DNA of 64,000 nt. Source: Gammaproteobacteria bacterium (GTDB lineage Bacteria > Pseudomonadota > Gammaproteobacteria > Steroidobacterales > Steroidobacteraceae). The stretch is taken from positions 248,001 to 312,000 of the forward strand of contig JAGWWY010000001.1 in NCBI GenBank assembly GCA_018970145.1, given 5' to 3'. Below the pieces are notes generated by a model. The model was not told where the DNA came from. It searched no databases and saw nothing but the letters and a program-made list of their open reading frames with translations. This document shows positions 44,621 through 53,471 of this stretch, in pieces; the first letter of the stretch is position 1; every line of letters starts with the position of its first letter. The translations under genes and the position numbers were made by a program.

Positions 44621-45844
44621 TACGGGAGGAAAGGGCGGAAAGCTCAGCAACGCAAAACAGCCTGCCACCAACAGCCCGCAGAGCGTGAACATCGCTGCCG
44701 AGTATCCGCCGCGTTCGACAATCATGGCGGTGGCAAGTGGACCGACGCCGCCGCTCAAAGAATAAATTCCGTAGAAGCTGCCGTAGATCCTGGAGAAGTG
44801 CAGCATGCCGAAGTAGCGGCTGTTGAGATAGGCCAAGACGTCAACCTCGGCGCCGACAGCAAGGCCGATCATGAGAGCCGCGACGACGGCGAGCCCATCG
44901 GGAATCTCCATCGCCAGCATGGCGAGCCCTGCGATCGGCGCCAATAAAAACGCCAGCGCCACATGCGGCGCGAAAAACCGATCCATCAACCAGCCGGTGA
45001 CGAGCCTTCCCGTGGTGACGGCGAGGAACATCATCGACTGCGCGATGGCGGCAGCCATTGGTGAAATACCGCGGCTCGTGAGCAGCGGCACGAGATGCAT
45101 CAGTGCGCTTTGGATGGCAAAGCCGATAACGAAGAACGTCGACAGGATGAGCCAGAAAGTTCGGGATCGAACCGCCATGCCGAGCGTGATGCCGGTCACT
45201 GGTTGCGCAGTCGTGCCACCGCGTGACTCGTCTGCATCACCATCGGGTCGTTGGCCGAGACTCGCCGGATCGTCCCGCAGCAGCCAGCTGATGGTCGGCA
45301 GTGCGATGGCGCCGATGGCGCCCGCGAGTAGCAGGTACGCCGTCCGCCAACCGTACGCTTCAATCATCGCCTGTACGAACAGCGGCCAGATAAAGCCGCC
45401 GATACCCACCCCGGATAGAGCGATGCCGAGGGCAAGGCCACGGCGACGATCGAACCAAAGCGTGATGACCCGTGCGAACGCGACGTGCGTCGTACCGAGC
45501 GCAAATGCCGACAGCAGAAAGTATCGAAGATAAAAACTCCCAATGTCAGGACCTTGCAGCGCAAACGACGCAAAGATCGCGATCTCGCAGACAAAGCCGA
45601 CGAGGATCACCCGTTTGGCACCGAAGCGATCGACGATGGCGCCCATGAGCGGCGACATCAACGCCGCCGTGAAGGTGACGGCGATGAGCGCGGCGAAGGC
45701 GGCGCTTTGTGACCAACCGGTCTCGAGACGAATCGGACCGACAAAGATACTGAACGTAGAAGCGCCGAGCGTGGCGATTCCACAGGCGAGACCTACGGTC
45801 GCGGCGAACACGACGCGCCAACCATCGAAACGGTGCTCGGTCAC
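44600..45844 (-). CDS. MFS transporter, oxalate/formate-antiporter-like
   Basis: A protein of 414 residues with twelve predicted helices and the layout of the OFA/monocarboxylate branch: N-terminal FDGWRVVFAATVGLACGIATLGAS, then loop motif DRFGAKRVILVG between helices 2 and 3, and LWFDRRRGLALGIALSGVGIGG. It probably moves a carboxylate. It faces the phototrophy cluster and marks its right end. The start at 45844 is an ATG; the gap to the next rightward gene is 97 bases. Confidence 0.8.
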   Translation of the reverse strand: MTEHRFDGWRVVFAATVGLACGIATLGASTFSIFVGPIRLETGWSQSAAFAALIAVTFTAALMSPLMGAIVDRFGAKRVILVGFVCEIAIFASFALQGPDIGSFYLRYFLLSAFALGTTHVAFARVITLWFDRRRGLALGIALSGVGIGGFIWPLFVQAMIEAYGWRTAYLLLAGAIGAIALPTISWLLRDDPASLGQRPDGDADESRGGTTAQPVTGITLGMAVRSRTFWLILSTFFVIGFAIQSALMHLVPLLTSRGISPMAAAIAQSMMFLAVTTGRLVTGWLMDRFFAPHVALAFLLAPIAGLAMLAMEIPDGLAVVAALMIGLAVGAEVDVLAYLNSRYFGMLHFSRIYGSFYGIYSLSGGVGPLATAMIVERGGYSAAMFTLCGLLVAGCFALLSFPPFPPVSTTPKP

Positions 45845-45941
45845 GGTTTACCCCCTACTGCTTACGGGCGTCACTGTAACGCGCTGGTAGACTCGTGCCT
45901 ACGTGAGCGACCGTGATTTACCGCCCACACATGGAGCAGCG

Positions 45942-46331
45942 ATGATTTATCTCGTCTACCGAATGCGTCTCAGCCCCCGAGCTCAACAAGACATGTCGAG
46001 TTTCTGGAAGTGGCTCGAGCAGCGCGAGAGTTGGTTTTATCGTGATCTGCCGATGGTCCAAGGCGTACGCTGGTTCGTGACCGTTATTGGTGAGATCTAC
46101 ACGCTCGAGTGTTGGGCTGCTTTTGATTCCGAGGCCGATTACGGGCGGTATCGCGCAGGCCTCGCAACGCTCAAGAAAGACGCCGACTGGGAGCGCACGC
46201 GCGTCAGTCAGGGCGAATGGTGGGAGTTTCTCGATTCGCGGTTGGTAGCCGATGTGCCGTGTTCGGTCGGCTTCGGTCAATTCGGTGCGGGCAACTCGAG
46301 CCATTCACCAGCAGCACCGCGCACCACTTGA
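45942..46331 (+). CDS. small protein, possible dimeric alpha/beta-barrel fold
   Basis: A protein of 129 residues. The pattern YLVYRMRLSPRAQ followed by FWKWLEQRESWF and VRWFVTVIGEIYTLECWAAFDSEADYG resembles EthD/NIPSNAP-like dimeric alpha/beta-barrel proteins, but I cannot assign a family with certainty. The ATG at 45942 has GGAG at 45933-45936; an in-frame GTG at 45903 lacks one. The 3' end overlaps the convergent VOC gene by 55 bases, and the C-terminal residues there are low-complexity. Confidence 0.5.
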   Translation: MIYLVYRMRLSPRAQQDMSSFWKWLEQRESWFYRDLPMVQGVRWFVTVIGEIYTLECWAAFDSEADYGRYRAGLATLKKDADWERTRVSQGEWWEFLDSRLVADVPCSVGFGQFGAGNSSHSPAAPRTT

Positions 46332-47122
46332 ACCCGATCGGGTGAGCGAATCCCGCCGACGTCAAAGCTCACCATGGCGATCCCCGGCGGCAATTCGCCC
46401 TCGCGCTGCGGACGGGGTTGTGATGCGCTCGGATGTTCGTCGACCTCAATCAAATGGAAGCGCGGCAGTTTGACGATACCAAGCGGCACGCGTGCTTCAT
46501 CGCCAAGCGCAAACTCGTCGTTGATGATGCGCACGTTCACCGGCGCGGGCGGCAGCGTCGGCGTCGCGAGTTGCGTGCGATAAAAATCCAACATGGCGTC
46601 GATGTCCGGGCCACCCAGGATGGCGATGAAAGGTTCATCGACTCGTTGCGCCGCCGGACGCAGATCGAGCAAGGTCTTGTGGGTCGGCAGTGATGTGAAG
46701 TACAGCAGTTCGCCTGCCGGACCAATGACCTGCATGGCGTGCAGATCCGGATCGAAGGGTAGCGGCCTCGGTGGAATGACCACTTTAAAGGGACTACTTG
46801 CGAAATCTTTGGCAAGTACGTAGGGATTTTGGCAGAGGACTTCCATCGCATTCCAGCCGTGCCCGAGCAGCGGCAGCCCGAGTAAGGGCGTTTGCTCTAT
46901 GAAACGCACGAAACAACCGGGGCCGGCCGATGCTGGAGCTTGCACTTCGGCATATCGACGACCCGCCATCTTGGGTGCGCGCCATTGTTCCGCCTTGCTC
47001 AGCGCGATGCGACCCTGGTCGCGAACGACATACCCCAAGTGCGTCACGTACTGCGCTGCTGCGATTGCGGGATCGGTCGCCATGATCGTGAAGCCGGTCA
47101 GTTGCTGCAGACCTTGCTTCAC
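46277..47122 (-). CDS. VOC (glyoxalase/dioxygenase superfamily) protein
   Basis: A protein of 281 residues with two weak VOC modules: the first around TDPAIAAAQYVTHLGYVV and the second around ILGGPDIDAMLDFYRTQL, ending in a typical G-E-W-L-E strand. The metal residues are not all evident. The start is a GTG at 47122 overlapping the methyltransferase stop (GTGA), so the two are co-translated. A joint role in modifying or carrying a small hydrophobic substrate is likely, but the substrate is unknown. Confidence 0.6.
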   Translation of the reverse strand: MKQGLQQLTGFTIMATDPAIAAAQYVTHLGYVVRDQGRIALSKAEQWRAPKMAGRRYAEVQAPASAGPGCFVRFIEQTPLLGLPLLGHGWNAMEVLCQNPYVLAKDFASSPFKVVIPPRPLPFDPDLHAMQVIGPAGELLYFTSLPTHKTLLDLRPAAQRVDEPFIAILGGPDIDAMLDFYRTQLATPTLPPAPVNVRIINDEFALGDEARVPLGIVKLPRFHLIEVDEHPSASQPRPQREGELPPGIAMVSFDVGGIRSPDRVQVVRGAAGEWLELPAPN

Positions 47123-48303
47123 TTTCGAGCGCCAAAGAAAAACCAACGCACACCGGTGGTCAACCGACCCGTCTTGTCGGAGTCGACCAACTGCGTTGTC
47201 GCGATGGTCTGCCGCCAGTGCGTCTCATCCATTGCGTTCCACGATGGCACCACCGCCTGCAGATAGTTGTGCGAGGAGAAACCGGCAGCAGCGACCAGCG
47301 TCGGTAGTTTCGCGGCACGAAAGGCGCGATAGAACGGCTCGTTATTGTAGTGACCGTCCCAATCCAAATAGAACGAGTCCCACGCCGACAGCTGATCGTC
47401 GGGTGGCAACTCCATGTGCAGCATGAGGCCACCGGGGCGGAGCACTCGATAGGCCTCACGCAAAATAACCCCAATCTCCTTTTTCGGAATCTCGTGCAGG
47501 AACATGGAGGAGAAGACGATGTCGAACGACCCGTCGGGGAAACGCAGCTCTCTGGCATTCATCTGCTGGAAATTCAACGCGACACCCATCGAACGTGCTC
47601 GTGCGTGTGCGAAACGCAGGCAGGGCGCCGCGACATCAATACCGAACACGGACGCTTTCGGATAGGTCTCCTTCCACGGCAGTGTGTTGTGCCCCACGGT
47701 GCAGCCGAGGTCGAGTACGCGTCTGACGCTCAGATCCGGCATCGTTGCTGCGATGTAGCGAGAGATCGATCGACCGATGTCGCCGAGGTCGGGTCCGAAA
47801 AGACCAAACGTCGAGATGCGCAATCGCTGATCGTAGACGAGGCCCATGGTGGCATCGTCCGCCTCGTACTCGGTGTGGTAACTGCCTGGCATCAAGTGAA
47901 TGTCGATCGCGGATACCGAGCGAGGAATCGCGAGTGTCGAATCGAGACTCAAACTGCCGATTCGTTTGCCGCGTGCGTGCTCGCGCACTTGCGCGTTGAT
48001 CGTCGAAGCGGTTCGTTCGATGCCCGGTTGTACGGTTTGATAGAGAAGATCCTGCGACGTTGTTCGAAGCGCCGAGTAGAACCGAAACGAATCACGCTTT
48101 CGCATGGCAGCGTGGATCGCGCGTGAGGAGGCTTGCTTGCCGAGTGCTGTTTCAACGTGAGCGTGATAGTCGCGCCGCATCGATTCTGCACCTTGATCGA
48201 GGATGCAACGACGCAGGTCGCGTACGAAGGCCGCACGAGCGCGCTCGTCGAAGCGGGTTTCGATCTTGAGATCGCTCGAAGAAGAAGTTTGACGCGAGTT
48301 CAC
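47119..48303 (-). CDS. SAM-dependent methyltransferase with long N-terminal domain
   Basis: A protein of 394 residues. The C-terminal half is a class I methyltransferase: VLDLGCTVGHNTLPW (196-210), FGIDVAAPCLRFA, and FDIVFSSMFLHEI. The N-terminal 180 residues are mostly helical, with YHTEYEADDATMGLVYDQRLRIS, and match no family I know. It is coupled to the VOC gene by a GTGA overlap. Some natural-product and quinone methyltransferases have similar layouts; the function is not assigned. Confidence 0.7.
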   Translation of the reverse strand: MNSRQTSSSSDLKIETRFDERARAAFVRDLRRCILDQGAESMRRDYHAHVETALGKQASSRAIHAAMRKRDSFRFYSALRTTSQDLLYQTVQPGIERTASTINAQVREHARGKRIGSLSLDSTLAIPRSVSAIDIHLMPGSYHTEYEADDATMGLVYDQRLRISTFGLFGPDLGDIGRSISRYIAATMPDLSVRRVLDLGCTVGHNTLPWKETYPKASVFGIDVAAPCLRFAHARARSMGVALNFQQMNARELRFPDGSFDIVFSSMFLHEIPKKEIGVILREAYRVLRPGGLMLHMELPPDDQLSAWDSFYLDWDGHYNNEPFYRAFRAAKLPTLVAAAGFSSHNYLQAVVPSWNAMDETHWRQTIATTQLVDSDKTGRLTTGVRWFFFGARK

Positions 48304-48422
48304 GGGCCTACTGTATCAATCGGCGAGTACAGACTCCTACAGCCACCGCGGGATCCGGATTGACCGGTGAGCGGGCGAAAGAGGCGACGAACGCATCGCG
48401 GAGCGCAAGAGAGTTCGAACTT

Positions 48423-48446
48423 GAGTGTCACATCGACGCAACACTC
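48423..48446. repeat. GAGTGT-N12-ACACTC inverted repeat upstream of a TonB receptor
   Basis: GAGTGT (48423-48428) and ACACTC (48441-48446) are perfect inverted arms 12 bp apart. They contain TGT-N12-ACA, the PpsR consensus, but the interior is G/C-rich and no partner box lies 8 bp away. The separate 10-bp palindrome AGTTCGAACT at 48412-48421 is adjacent. The 217-base gap 48304-48520 also holds a hairpin at 48483-48501 and nothing else I can name. Confidence 0.35.
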
Positions 48447-48482
48447 TGGAAACCATTCCGGGGTTCCGTTAGCGTATGACGG

Positions 48483-48501
48483 TCGCGCCCGCGTCGGGCG
48501 C
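48483..48501 (+). repeat. G+C-rich hairpin in the leader of the TonB receptor gene
   Basis: CGCGCCCG (48483-48490) pairs perfectly with CGGGCGCG (48494-48501) around a three-base loop. It ends seven bases before the AGGGGAG ribosome binding site of the receptor gene, so it could influence ribosome access. There is no U-run, so it is not a standard terminator. Confidence 0.4.
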
Positions 48502-48520
48502 GCCAATAGGGGAGACAGGA

Positions 48521-51013
48521 ATGATCGTTTTCAAGAAGGGAATGACCTCGTTGGTCGCGGGTCTCGCGATCGCGAGTGCGACCGGGACGGCTACTGCGGC
48601 ACCCGATCCGCAAGAATCTCAAGCCACGGGCAGCTTGCTCGATGAGATTGTCGTCACGGCGCAACGCCGCGAGGAGCGCGTGCAAGACGTACCGATCGCG
48701 ATCTCGGCTTTCTCTGCCGATCAGCTCGAGAAACTCAACGTGACCGAGACCCTCGACATGGTCAAGTTGATTCCGAACTTGCTCGGCTTCAACAACACCG
48801 GTCTCGGGACCGCCAACGGCTACTACTTGCGTGGTATCGGCAACACCGAATCCATAGCGACCTTTGATCCGCCCGTCGGCACTTATGTCGATGACGTTTT
48901 CCTGAGTCGCCAGAACGCCAATAATCTCGGCTTGTTTGACGTCGAGCGCATCGAAGTATTGCGCGGTCCGCAGGGAACGCTGTTCGGTCGTAACACCACC
49001 GGCGGTGCGATGAACGTCATCCTGCGCGCGCCGGGCGACGAGCTGGGCGGGTACGTCGAAGCCGGCTTCGGTGAATACAATCAGCGCAGCTTCCGCGGCA
49101 CGATCGATCTGCCGGTGTCAGACACCGTATTGACCAAGCTCTCGGTCTACTCCGTCAAAGACGACGGTTACGTATCGAACCCGATCACCGGCGAAGATGA
49201 CATCAACGCCACCGACACCATGGGTGTACGCGGCTCCATGCGCGTCCTCGTCTCTGATGCCGTAACTTGGGATCTCGCGGCCCAATACTCGCGAGACAAG
49301 GGACTCAACATCCTCAACTTCGCACGCGGTTCAGGTTCCGCCTATCGCGGCGGTGTTGTCGCCAACGGGCTCGTGTCGATTCCGGCGGGCGGTCCACAGG
49401 TTGCGCTCGTACCGCAGCGCGCCGGTCTGGCGCCGACCTCGTCAGGCGCGCAAAGTGTCGAGGCACGCTGCCTTGGCACCGTGACCAGCGATCGCTTCAC
49501 CTGCACGGGTTTGCGCCAAACGGGTACGCCGCTCGCGAACTTGATTACGGGTGACAAGCGCTTCTACAACCTCGGCAATGATGTCGAGAGCACGATGATC
49601 ACCTCGAACATCAAGTGGCAGTCGTCGGTGGGTGAGTTCAGCTTCATCACCGGTTACGTCGATATGTCGCAGAAGTTCGCGATCGACTTCTTCAACGGCA
49701 CCGGCGTGAAGACCGCGACCGGCGGCACGCAGCCAACCAACCCGGTCGGTGGCTTCGTCATCGCCAACGATGGTGAGCACAAACAATTCAGCCAGGAGAT
49801 CAAGCTCACGGGTGAGATTGGCGAGGGTACCCGCTACGTGGCCGGTATGTATTTCTTCGACGAGAAGAACGTGACCGACTTCGCGGATCTCTTCAGTCTT
49901 TCGCCGACGCTGACGCTGGTGCTCGAGGATCGTATCCTCAACAACCGCGCCGATGCGATGGCGATCTACACGCAGTGGGACTTCACGCCGTTCGAGAAGG
50001 CGACTCTCACGGTGGGCGGTCGTTACACCGACGAGACCAAGAAAGTGGCTTTCACCGCGAATGCCGCTCCCGGTATCGCCGCTGCGCCAACCGCTGCAAC
50101 TCGCGTCAACACGGCCAACTTGATCGCCGCTGGTATCCCGTTGGAGCTCGGCACGGCGCTCTTCACACCGCGTATCGCCTTCAAATACGACGTGAGCGAC
50201 GACATGAACGTGTTCGCTTCGGCGACTCGGGGCTTCAAGTCGGGTGGTTGGAACGCGCGCGGCACCGCGCCGGTTGCAAACCAACCGTTTGCACCTGAGA
50301 CGGTGTGGTCCTACGAGTTCGGTCTGCGATCCGAGTGGCTTGATCGCACGCTGCGCTTGAACTTGACGGGATTCATCCTCGACGTCGAAGACCTGCAGAC
50401 GCCCTCGGCATTTGTGGCTCCGAGCGGCGCCATCTCCTTCATCACCCGTAACTTTGCGGGTATGAAGAACAGTGGTTTCGAGGCGGAGTTGATCTACGCG
50501 CCGACGGAGAATCTGAACTTGTTCCTCTTTGCGGGTTCGCAAGACGCCGAGTATCAGGATGTCGCCGCCTCGATCATCGCTCAGCAGACGTCGTGCAAGG
50601 CGGCGATCGCGGGTACCGGTGGTCGTGCGGGTGACTGCAACGCGGGCATCATCAATCCGTCGGGTAATTTCGCTGACCCTGTGCGTGCGCCGGATACCTT
50701 GGCCTTGGGCGCGAGCTACAGCCTCAACATCGGTGAGAACCTGCGTCTGACGCCGAATGTCTTGTGGGCGTACACGGGTGACAACAATGTCGCTACCAGC
50801 GGTGCCCCGGCGGGTCTCGTCGAAGCGTACGACACCCTCGATGCGGGCATCACGCTCGAGAACGCCGCAGGTGGCTGGCGCATTCAGGCGAACTGCCGCA
50901 ACTGCACCGACGAAGTGCAGGTCGTGTCGGTGTTGTCGGATCTTGCCTACATCCAGGCTCCGCGCAGCTGGAACGTGACCTTCAAGTACGACTTCGGCGC
51001 TCGACGCCGCTGA
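48521..51013 (+). CDS. TonB-dependent outer-membrane receptor
   Basis: A protein of 830 residues: signal peptide ending ATGTATA, plug domain with LDEIVVTAQRREERVQDVPIAISAF and the DVERIEVLRGPQGTLFGRNTTGGA segment, then a 22-strand barrel ending FKYDFGARRR. The ATG at 48521 follows GGGGAGACAGG; an upstream in-frame ATG at 48476 would precede a second signal-like start and is not used. It belongs to the large FecA/sphingomonad-like class and probably imports a sizeable or hydrophobic substrate. A strong terminator follows. Confidence 0.92.
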   Translation: MIVFKKGMTSLVAGLAIASATGTATAAPDPQESQATGSLLDEIVVTAQRREERVQDVPIAISAFSADQLEKLNVTETLDMVKLIPNLLGFNNTGLGTANGYYLRGIGNTESIATFDPPVGTYVDDVFLSRQNANNLGLFDVERIEVLRGPQGTLFGRNTTGGAMNVILRAPGDELGGYVEAGFGEYNQRSFRGTIDLPVSDTVLTKLSVYSVKDDGYVSNPITGEDDINATDTMGVRGSMRVLVSDAVTWDLAAQYSRDKGLNILNFARGSGSAYRGGVVANGLVSIPAGGPQVALVPQRAGLAPTSSGAQSVEARCLGTVTSDRFTCTGLRQTGTPLANLITGDKRFYNLGNDVESTMITSNIKWQSSVGEFSFITGYVDMSQKFAIDFFNGTGVKTATGGTQPTNPVGGFVIANDGEHKQFSQEIKLTGEIGEGTRYVAGMYFFDEKNVTDFADLFSLSPTLTLVLEDRILNNRADAMAIYTQWDFTPFEKATLTVGGRYTDETKKVAFTANAAPGIAAAPTAATRVNTANLIAAGIPLELGTALFTPRIAFKYDVSDDMNVFASATRGFKSGGWNARGTAPVANQPFAPETVWSYEFGLRSEWLDRTLRLNLTGFILDVEDLQTPSAFVAPSGAISFITRNFAGMKNSGFEAELIYAPTENLNLFLFAGSQDAEYQDVAASIIAQQTSCKAAIAGTGGRAGDCNAGIINPSGNFADPVRAPDTLALGASYSLNIGENLRLTPNVLWAYTGDNNVATSGAPAGLVEAYDTLDAGITLENAAGGWRIQANCRNCTDEVQVVSVLSDLAYIQAPRSWNVTFKYDFGARRR

Positions 51014-51040
51014 TCGCGACTTCGATCTGCTCGATCGATG

Positions 51041-51074
51041 AAACCGGGGTGGCCTAGCCACCCCGGTTTTTTTT
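51041..51074 (+). terminator. rho-independent terminator after the TonB receptor
   Basis: Arms AACCGGGGTGG (51042-51052) and CCACCCCGGTT (51058-51068) around a five-base loop, followed by a run of eight T including the last arm bases. A textbook intrinsic terminator, 28 bases after the receptor stop. The next gene starts 17 bases beyond, so its promoter must lie within or before the terminator. Confidence 0.9.
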
Positions 51075-51090
51075 CGTCAGTATTTCACGC

Positions 51091-52167
51091 ATGAACGAAA
51101 TTTTGCTTTTCTCGGCGGGCATCGTCGCGCTCGTACTCGGCGCCGAGTCCTTGGTCCGCGGCGCCTCGAAGTTGGCGCTGTCCTTTGGTATCTCGCCTTT
51201 GGTCGTGGGCCTGACGGTCGTTGCCTTCGGCACCAGCGCGCCGGAGACAACGGTATCGGTCTCGGCTGTGTTAACCGGACAAACGGACATCGCAGTCGGC
51301 AATGTCGTCGGCAGCAATATCTTCAACGTCTTGTTCATTCTCGGCATCGCAGCGCTGATCGTTCCGTTACGAGTCGATGCACAGGTCATCCGACAAGAAG
51401 TGCCGATGATGATCGCCGCATCGGCGTTGTTATTGTTGTTCGTGCTCGATCTGCAGGTCTCGCTCTTCGAGAGCGTATTCCTCTTTTTGTTACTGATCGG
51501 CTATACGGTCTTCTTGATCCTGCAATCGCGACGTCAATCGGCGTTGGTGCAAGCCGAGTATGCCGCGGAGATCAAGCCGGCCGCACAGTCCGCTTGGGAT
51601 GCCAATCTGCCAGTGCAAATTGCCCTCGTGTTGGTGGGGCTCGCTTTGTTGATCGTCGGATCGCGTTGGCTGGTAACGGCGGCCACGGGCTTTGCGCGCG
51701 AGCTCGGTATCAGTGAGTTAGTGATCGGTCTGACCATTGTCGCTGCGGGTACCTCGCTGCCAGAGGTGGCAGCCTCGGTTTCAGCCGCTCTCAAGGGCGA
51801 GCGTGACATCGCAGTGGGCAACGTGATCGGCAGCAATATTTTCAACATCCTAGGTTGCGTCGGGGCTGCGGGCATCGCGTCGGGTGTCGCGGGTTTGTCG
51901 ATCGGCGCAGCCGTGGTGAGCTTTGATATCTGGGTGATGCTGGCGGTGGCGTTCGCTTGTTTGCCGATTTTCGTCAGCGGCCGCGAGATCGAACGCTGGG
52001 AGGGTATGCTTTTGGCTCTACTACGTCGTCTACGTCGCCTACCTCATTCTCGCTGCGCAGCAACACGATCAACTGCAAGCCTTCTCGTCAGTGATTCTGT
52101 CGTTTGTGGTGCCCATCACGATCGTGACTTTGGTGGTCGCGATGATTCGGCGACCTGCGGCCGATAG
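51091..52167 (+). CDS. Ca2+/cation antiporter (YrbG-like) with 3' frameshift
   Basis: A CaCA-family exchanger of 358 residues: two repeats with the alpha motifs GTSAPETTVSVSA, GNVVGSNIFN and GTSLPEVAASVSA, GNVIGSNIFN. The protein is normal to about residue 306 (ERWEGM). Beyond that the frame turns into an Arg/Ser-rich tail, while the +1 frame reads YYVVYVAYLILAA and a final helix up to a TGA at 52169-52171, as in homologues. Deleting one T from TTTT (52010-52013) restores it. It is either a sequencing error or a real mutation losing the last two helices. Confidence 0.82.
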   Translation: MNEILLFSAGIVALVLGAESLVRGASKLALSFGISPLVVGLTVVAFGTSAPETTVSVSAVLTGQTDIAVGNVVGSNIFNVLFILGIAALIVPLRVDAQVIRQEVPMMIAASALLLLFVLDLQVSLFESVFLFLLLIGYTVFLILQSRRQSALVQAEYAAEIKPAAQSAWDANLPVQIALVLVGLALLIVGSRWLVTAATGFARELGISELVIGLTIVAAGTSLPEVAASVSAALKGERDIAVGNVIGSNIFNILGCVGAAGIASGVAGLSIGAAVVSFDIWVMLAVAFACLPIFVSGREIERWEGMLLALLRRLRRLPHSRCAATRSTASLLVSDSVVCGAHHDRDFGGRDDSATCGR

Positions 52168-52173
52168 TTGAAT

Positions 52174-53406
52174 ATGGGTAGCAGTAGGGTCGAGGTCGCC
52201 ACTTGCTGGTCGTGGCGCTCGAGAGGCGTGCTGCTGCTCGTGGCGCTCGCGATCTTGTTCGATGGTGTCGATAACCAAGTGTTGGGCTTGGTCGCGCCAG
52301 CGATATTGGTCGAATGGCGCTTGGACAAATCTTCGTTGGCACCCGTTCTCGCGGTGGGCCAGTTCGGCATGATGATCGGCACCCTGCTTGGTGGGTTGTG
52401 GGGTGACCGAGTCGGTCGTAAGCAGACGTTGCTGTGCTGCGTGTTTCTCTTCGGTGCTACGACGCTCGCGATGTCGTTTGTTGGCACGGTCGAAGCATTG
52501 TTCTTGTTGCGCTTGGCAGCGGGCATAGGCATGGGCGGCGCGCTGCCCAACGCAGCCGCACTCGCGGCTGAGTGGACACCGCAGCGCTATCGTGTCGTCG
52601 CCGTGACCACCACTATCGTCTGCATTCCGCTCGGTGGCGTGGTCGGTGGTGCCGTGGCAGCCGAGGTTCTCCCGGCCCAGGGTTGGCGAGTGATGATGCA
52701 GTGGGCAGGTTTTGCACCGCTTGCGCTCTTACCGCTGCTGTGGCGCGGTCTGCCGGCGGATCTGGCGCGCGATCGCACACCGGCGACGGTGACGGGCGAT
52801 GTCGTCGGGCAGCTTCGAGGTTTACTCAGTCGAGATCGACGACGCGACACCTTGGCGCTGTGGTGTGCATTCGGTTTTTGTCTGATGGCCATCTATGCGA
52901 GCTTCAGCTGGCTTCCGACCATGTTGGTCGAGACGGGGCGCAGTATCGCCGAGGCGAGTCGTGGCTTGATGTATTTCAATCTCGGCGGTGTGATCACGGC
53001 GCTGTTAGCGGCAGGTCTGATGACCCGTTTTGGTTCCCGCGGACCGTTGGCAGTGATGGCAAGCATGGCCGCGGTGCAGAGCACGGTGTTCTGGCTAGGC
53101 GACATCGATCGCGCGCCAACCGAGTGGCTCTTGATCATGCTTGCCTTGCTAGGTGGTTGTATCAACGGCGTGCAGACTACGTTGTATGCCTTGGCGGCGC
53201 ATCTCTATCCGGCGCCGATTCGGGCAACGGGGATCGGTGCAGCCTCCAGCATCGGCCGGTTGGGTGGAGTCTCGAGCGCATTTTTTGGTGCCGCGTTGCT
53301 GACAGCGATGGGCGGTGCCGGACTCTTCGTGCTGTTGTTGTTGGCCATGTGCGTGACATTCGCGGCGTTGCTCGTGCTTCGGCATCACATTCAACGAACA
53401 CCCTAA
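52174..53406 (+). CDS. MFS transporter, aromatic-acid:H+ symporter-like
   Basis: A protein of 410 residues with twelve helices. The helix-1 motif DGVDNQVLGLVAPAIL is the DGxDxxxxGxxxP signature of the AAHS branch (PcaK, MhpT), and GDRVGRKQTLL is the loop 2-3 motif. It probably takes up an aromatic or related carboxylate. The ATG at 52174 is chosen; a TTG at 52168 would overlap the restored exchanger stop. The following MFS gene starts 65 bases later. Confidence 0.78.
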   Translation: MGSSRVEVATCWSWRSRGVLLLVALAILFDGVDNQVLGLVAPAILVEWRLDKSSLAPVLAVGQFGMMIGTLLGGLWGDRVGRKQTLLCCVFLFGATTLAMSFVGTVEALFLLRLAAGIGMGGALPNAAALAAEWTPQRYRVVAVTTTIVCIPLGGVVGGAVAAEVLPAQGWRVMMQWAGFAPLALLPLLWRGLPADLARDRTPATVTGDVVGQLRGLLSRDRRRDTLALWCAFGFCLMAIYASFSWLPTMLVETGRSIAEASRGLMYFNLGGVITALLAAGLMTRFGSRGPLAVMASMAAVQSTVFWLGDIDRAPTEWLLIMLALLGGCINGVQTTLYALAAHLYPAPIRATGIGAASSIGRLGGVSSAFFGAALLTAMGGAGLFVLLLLAMCVTFAALLVLRHHIQRTP

Positions 53407-53412
53407 CTACCG

Positions 53413-53425
53413 AATATCCGATATT
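53413..53425. promoter_or_regulatory. palindrome resembling the IclR site, upstream of an MFS gene
   Basis: AATATC-C-GATATT, a perfect 13-bp palindrome, in the 65-base gap before the MFS gene at 53472. It resembles ATATCGCGATAT at the start of the IclR gene (58568-58579), differing by one central base, and may be a second target of that regulator. Confidence 0.4.
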
Positions 53426-53471
53426 TGACCCGCGCCGGGCGATTGGGTCACCCTCGAACTTCGGGGGGAAC

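Noticed and set aside
49442-51061. 539-codon minus-strand open frame opposite the TonB receptor gene
   Set aside because: Arg/His/Val-rich translation without family features, caused by codon bias of the receptor gene; the receptor reading is unmistakable.
52572-53471. 300-codon upstream extension of the Spinster-like MFS protein
   Set aside because: It overlaps the AAHS-type MFS gene in another frame and has no homology-like pattern; the ATG at 53472 has a good ribosome binding site.
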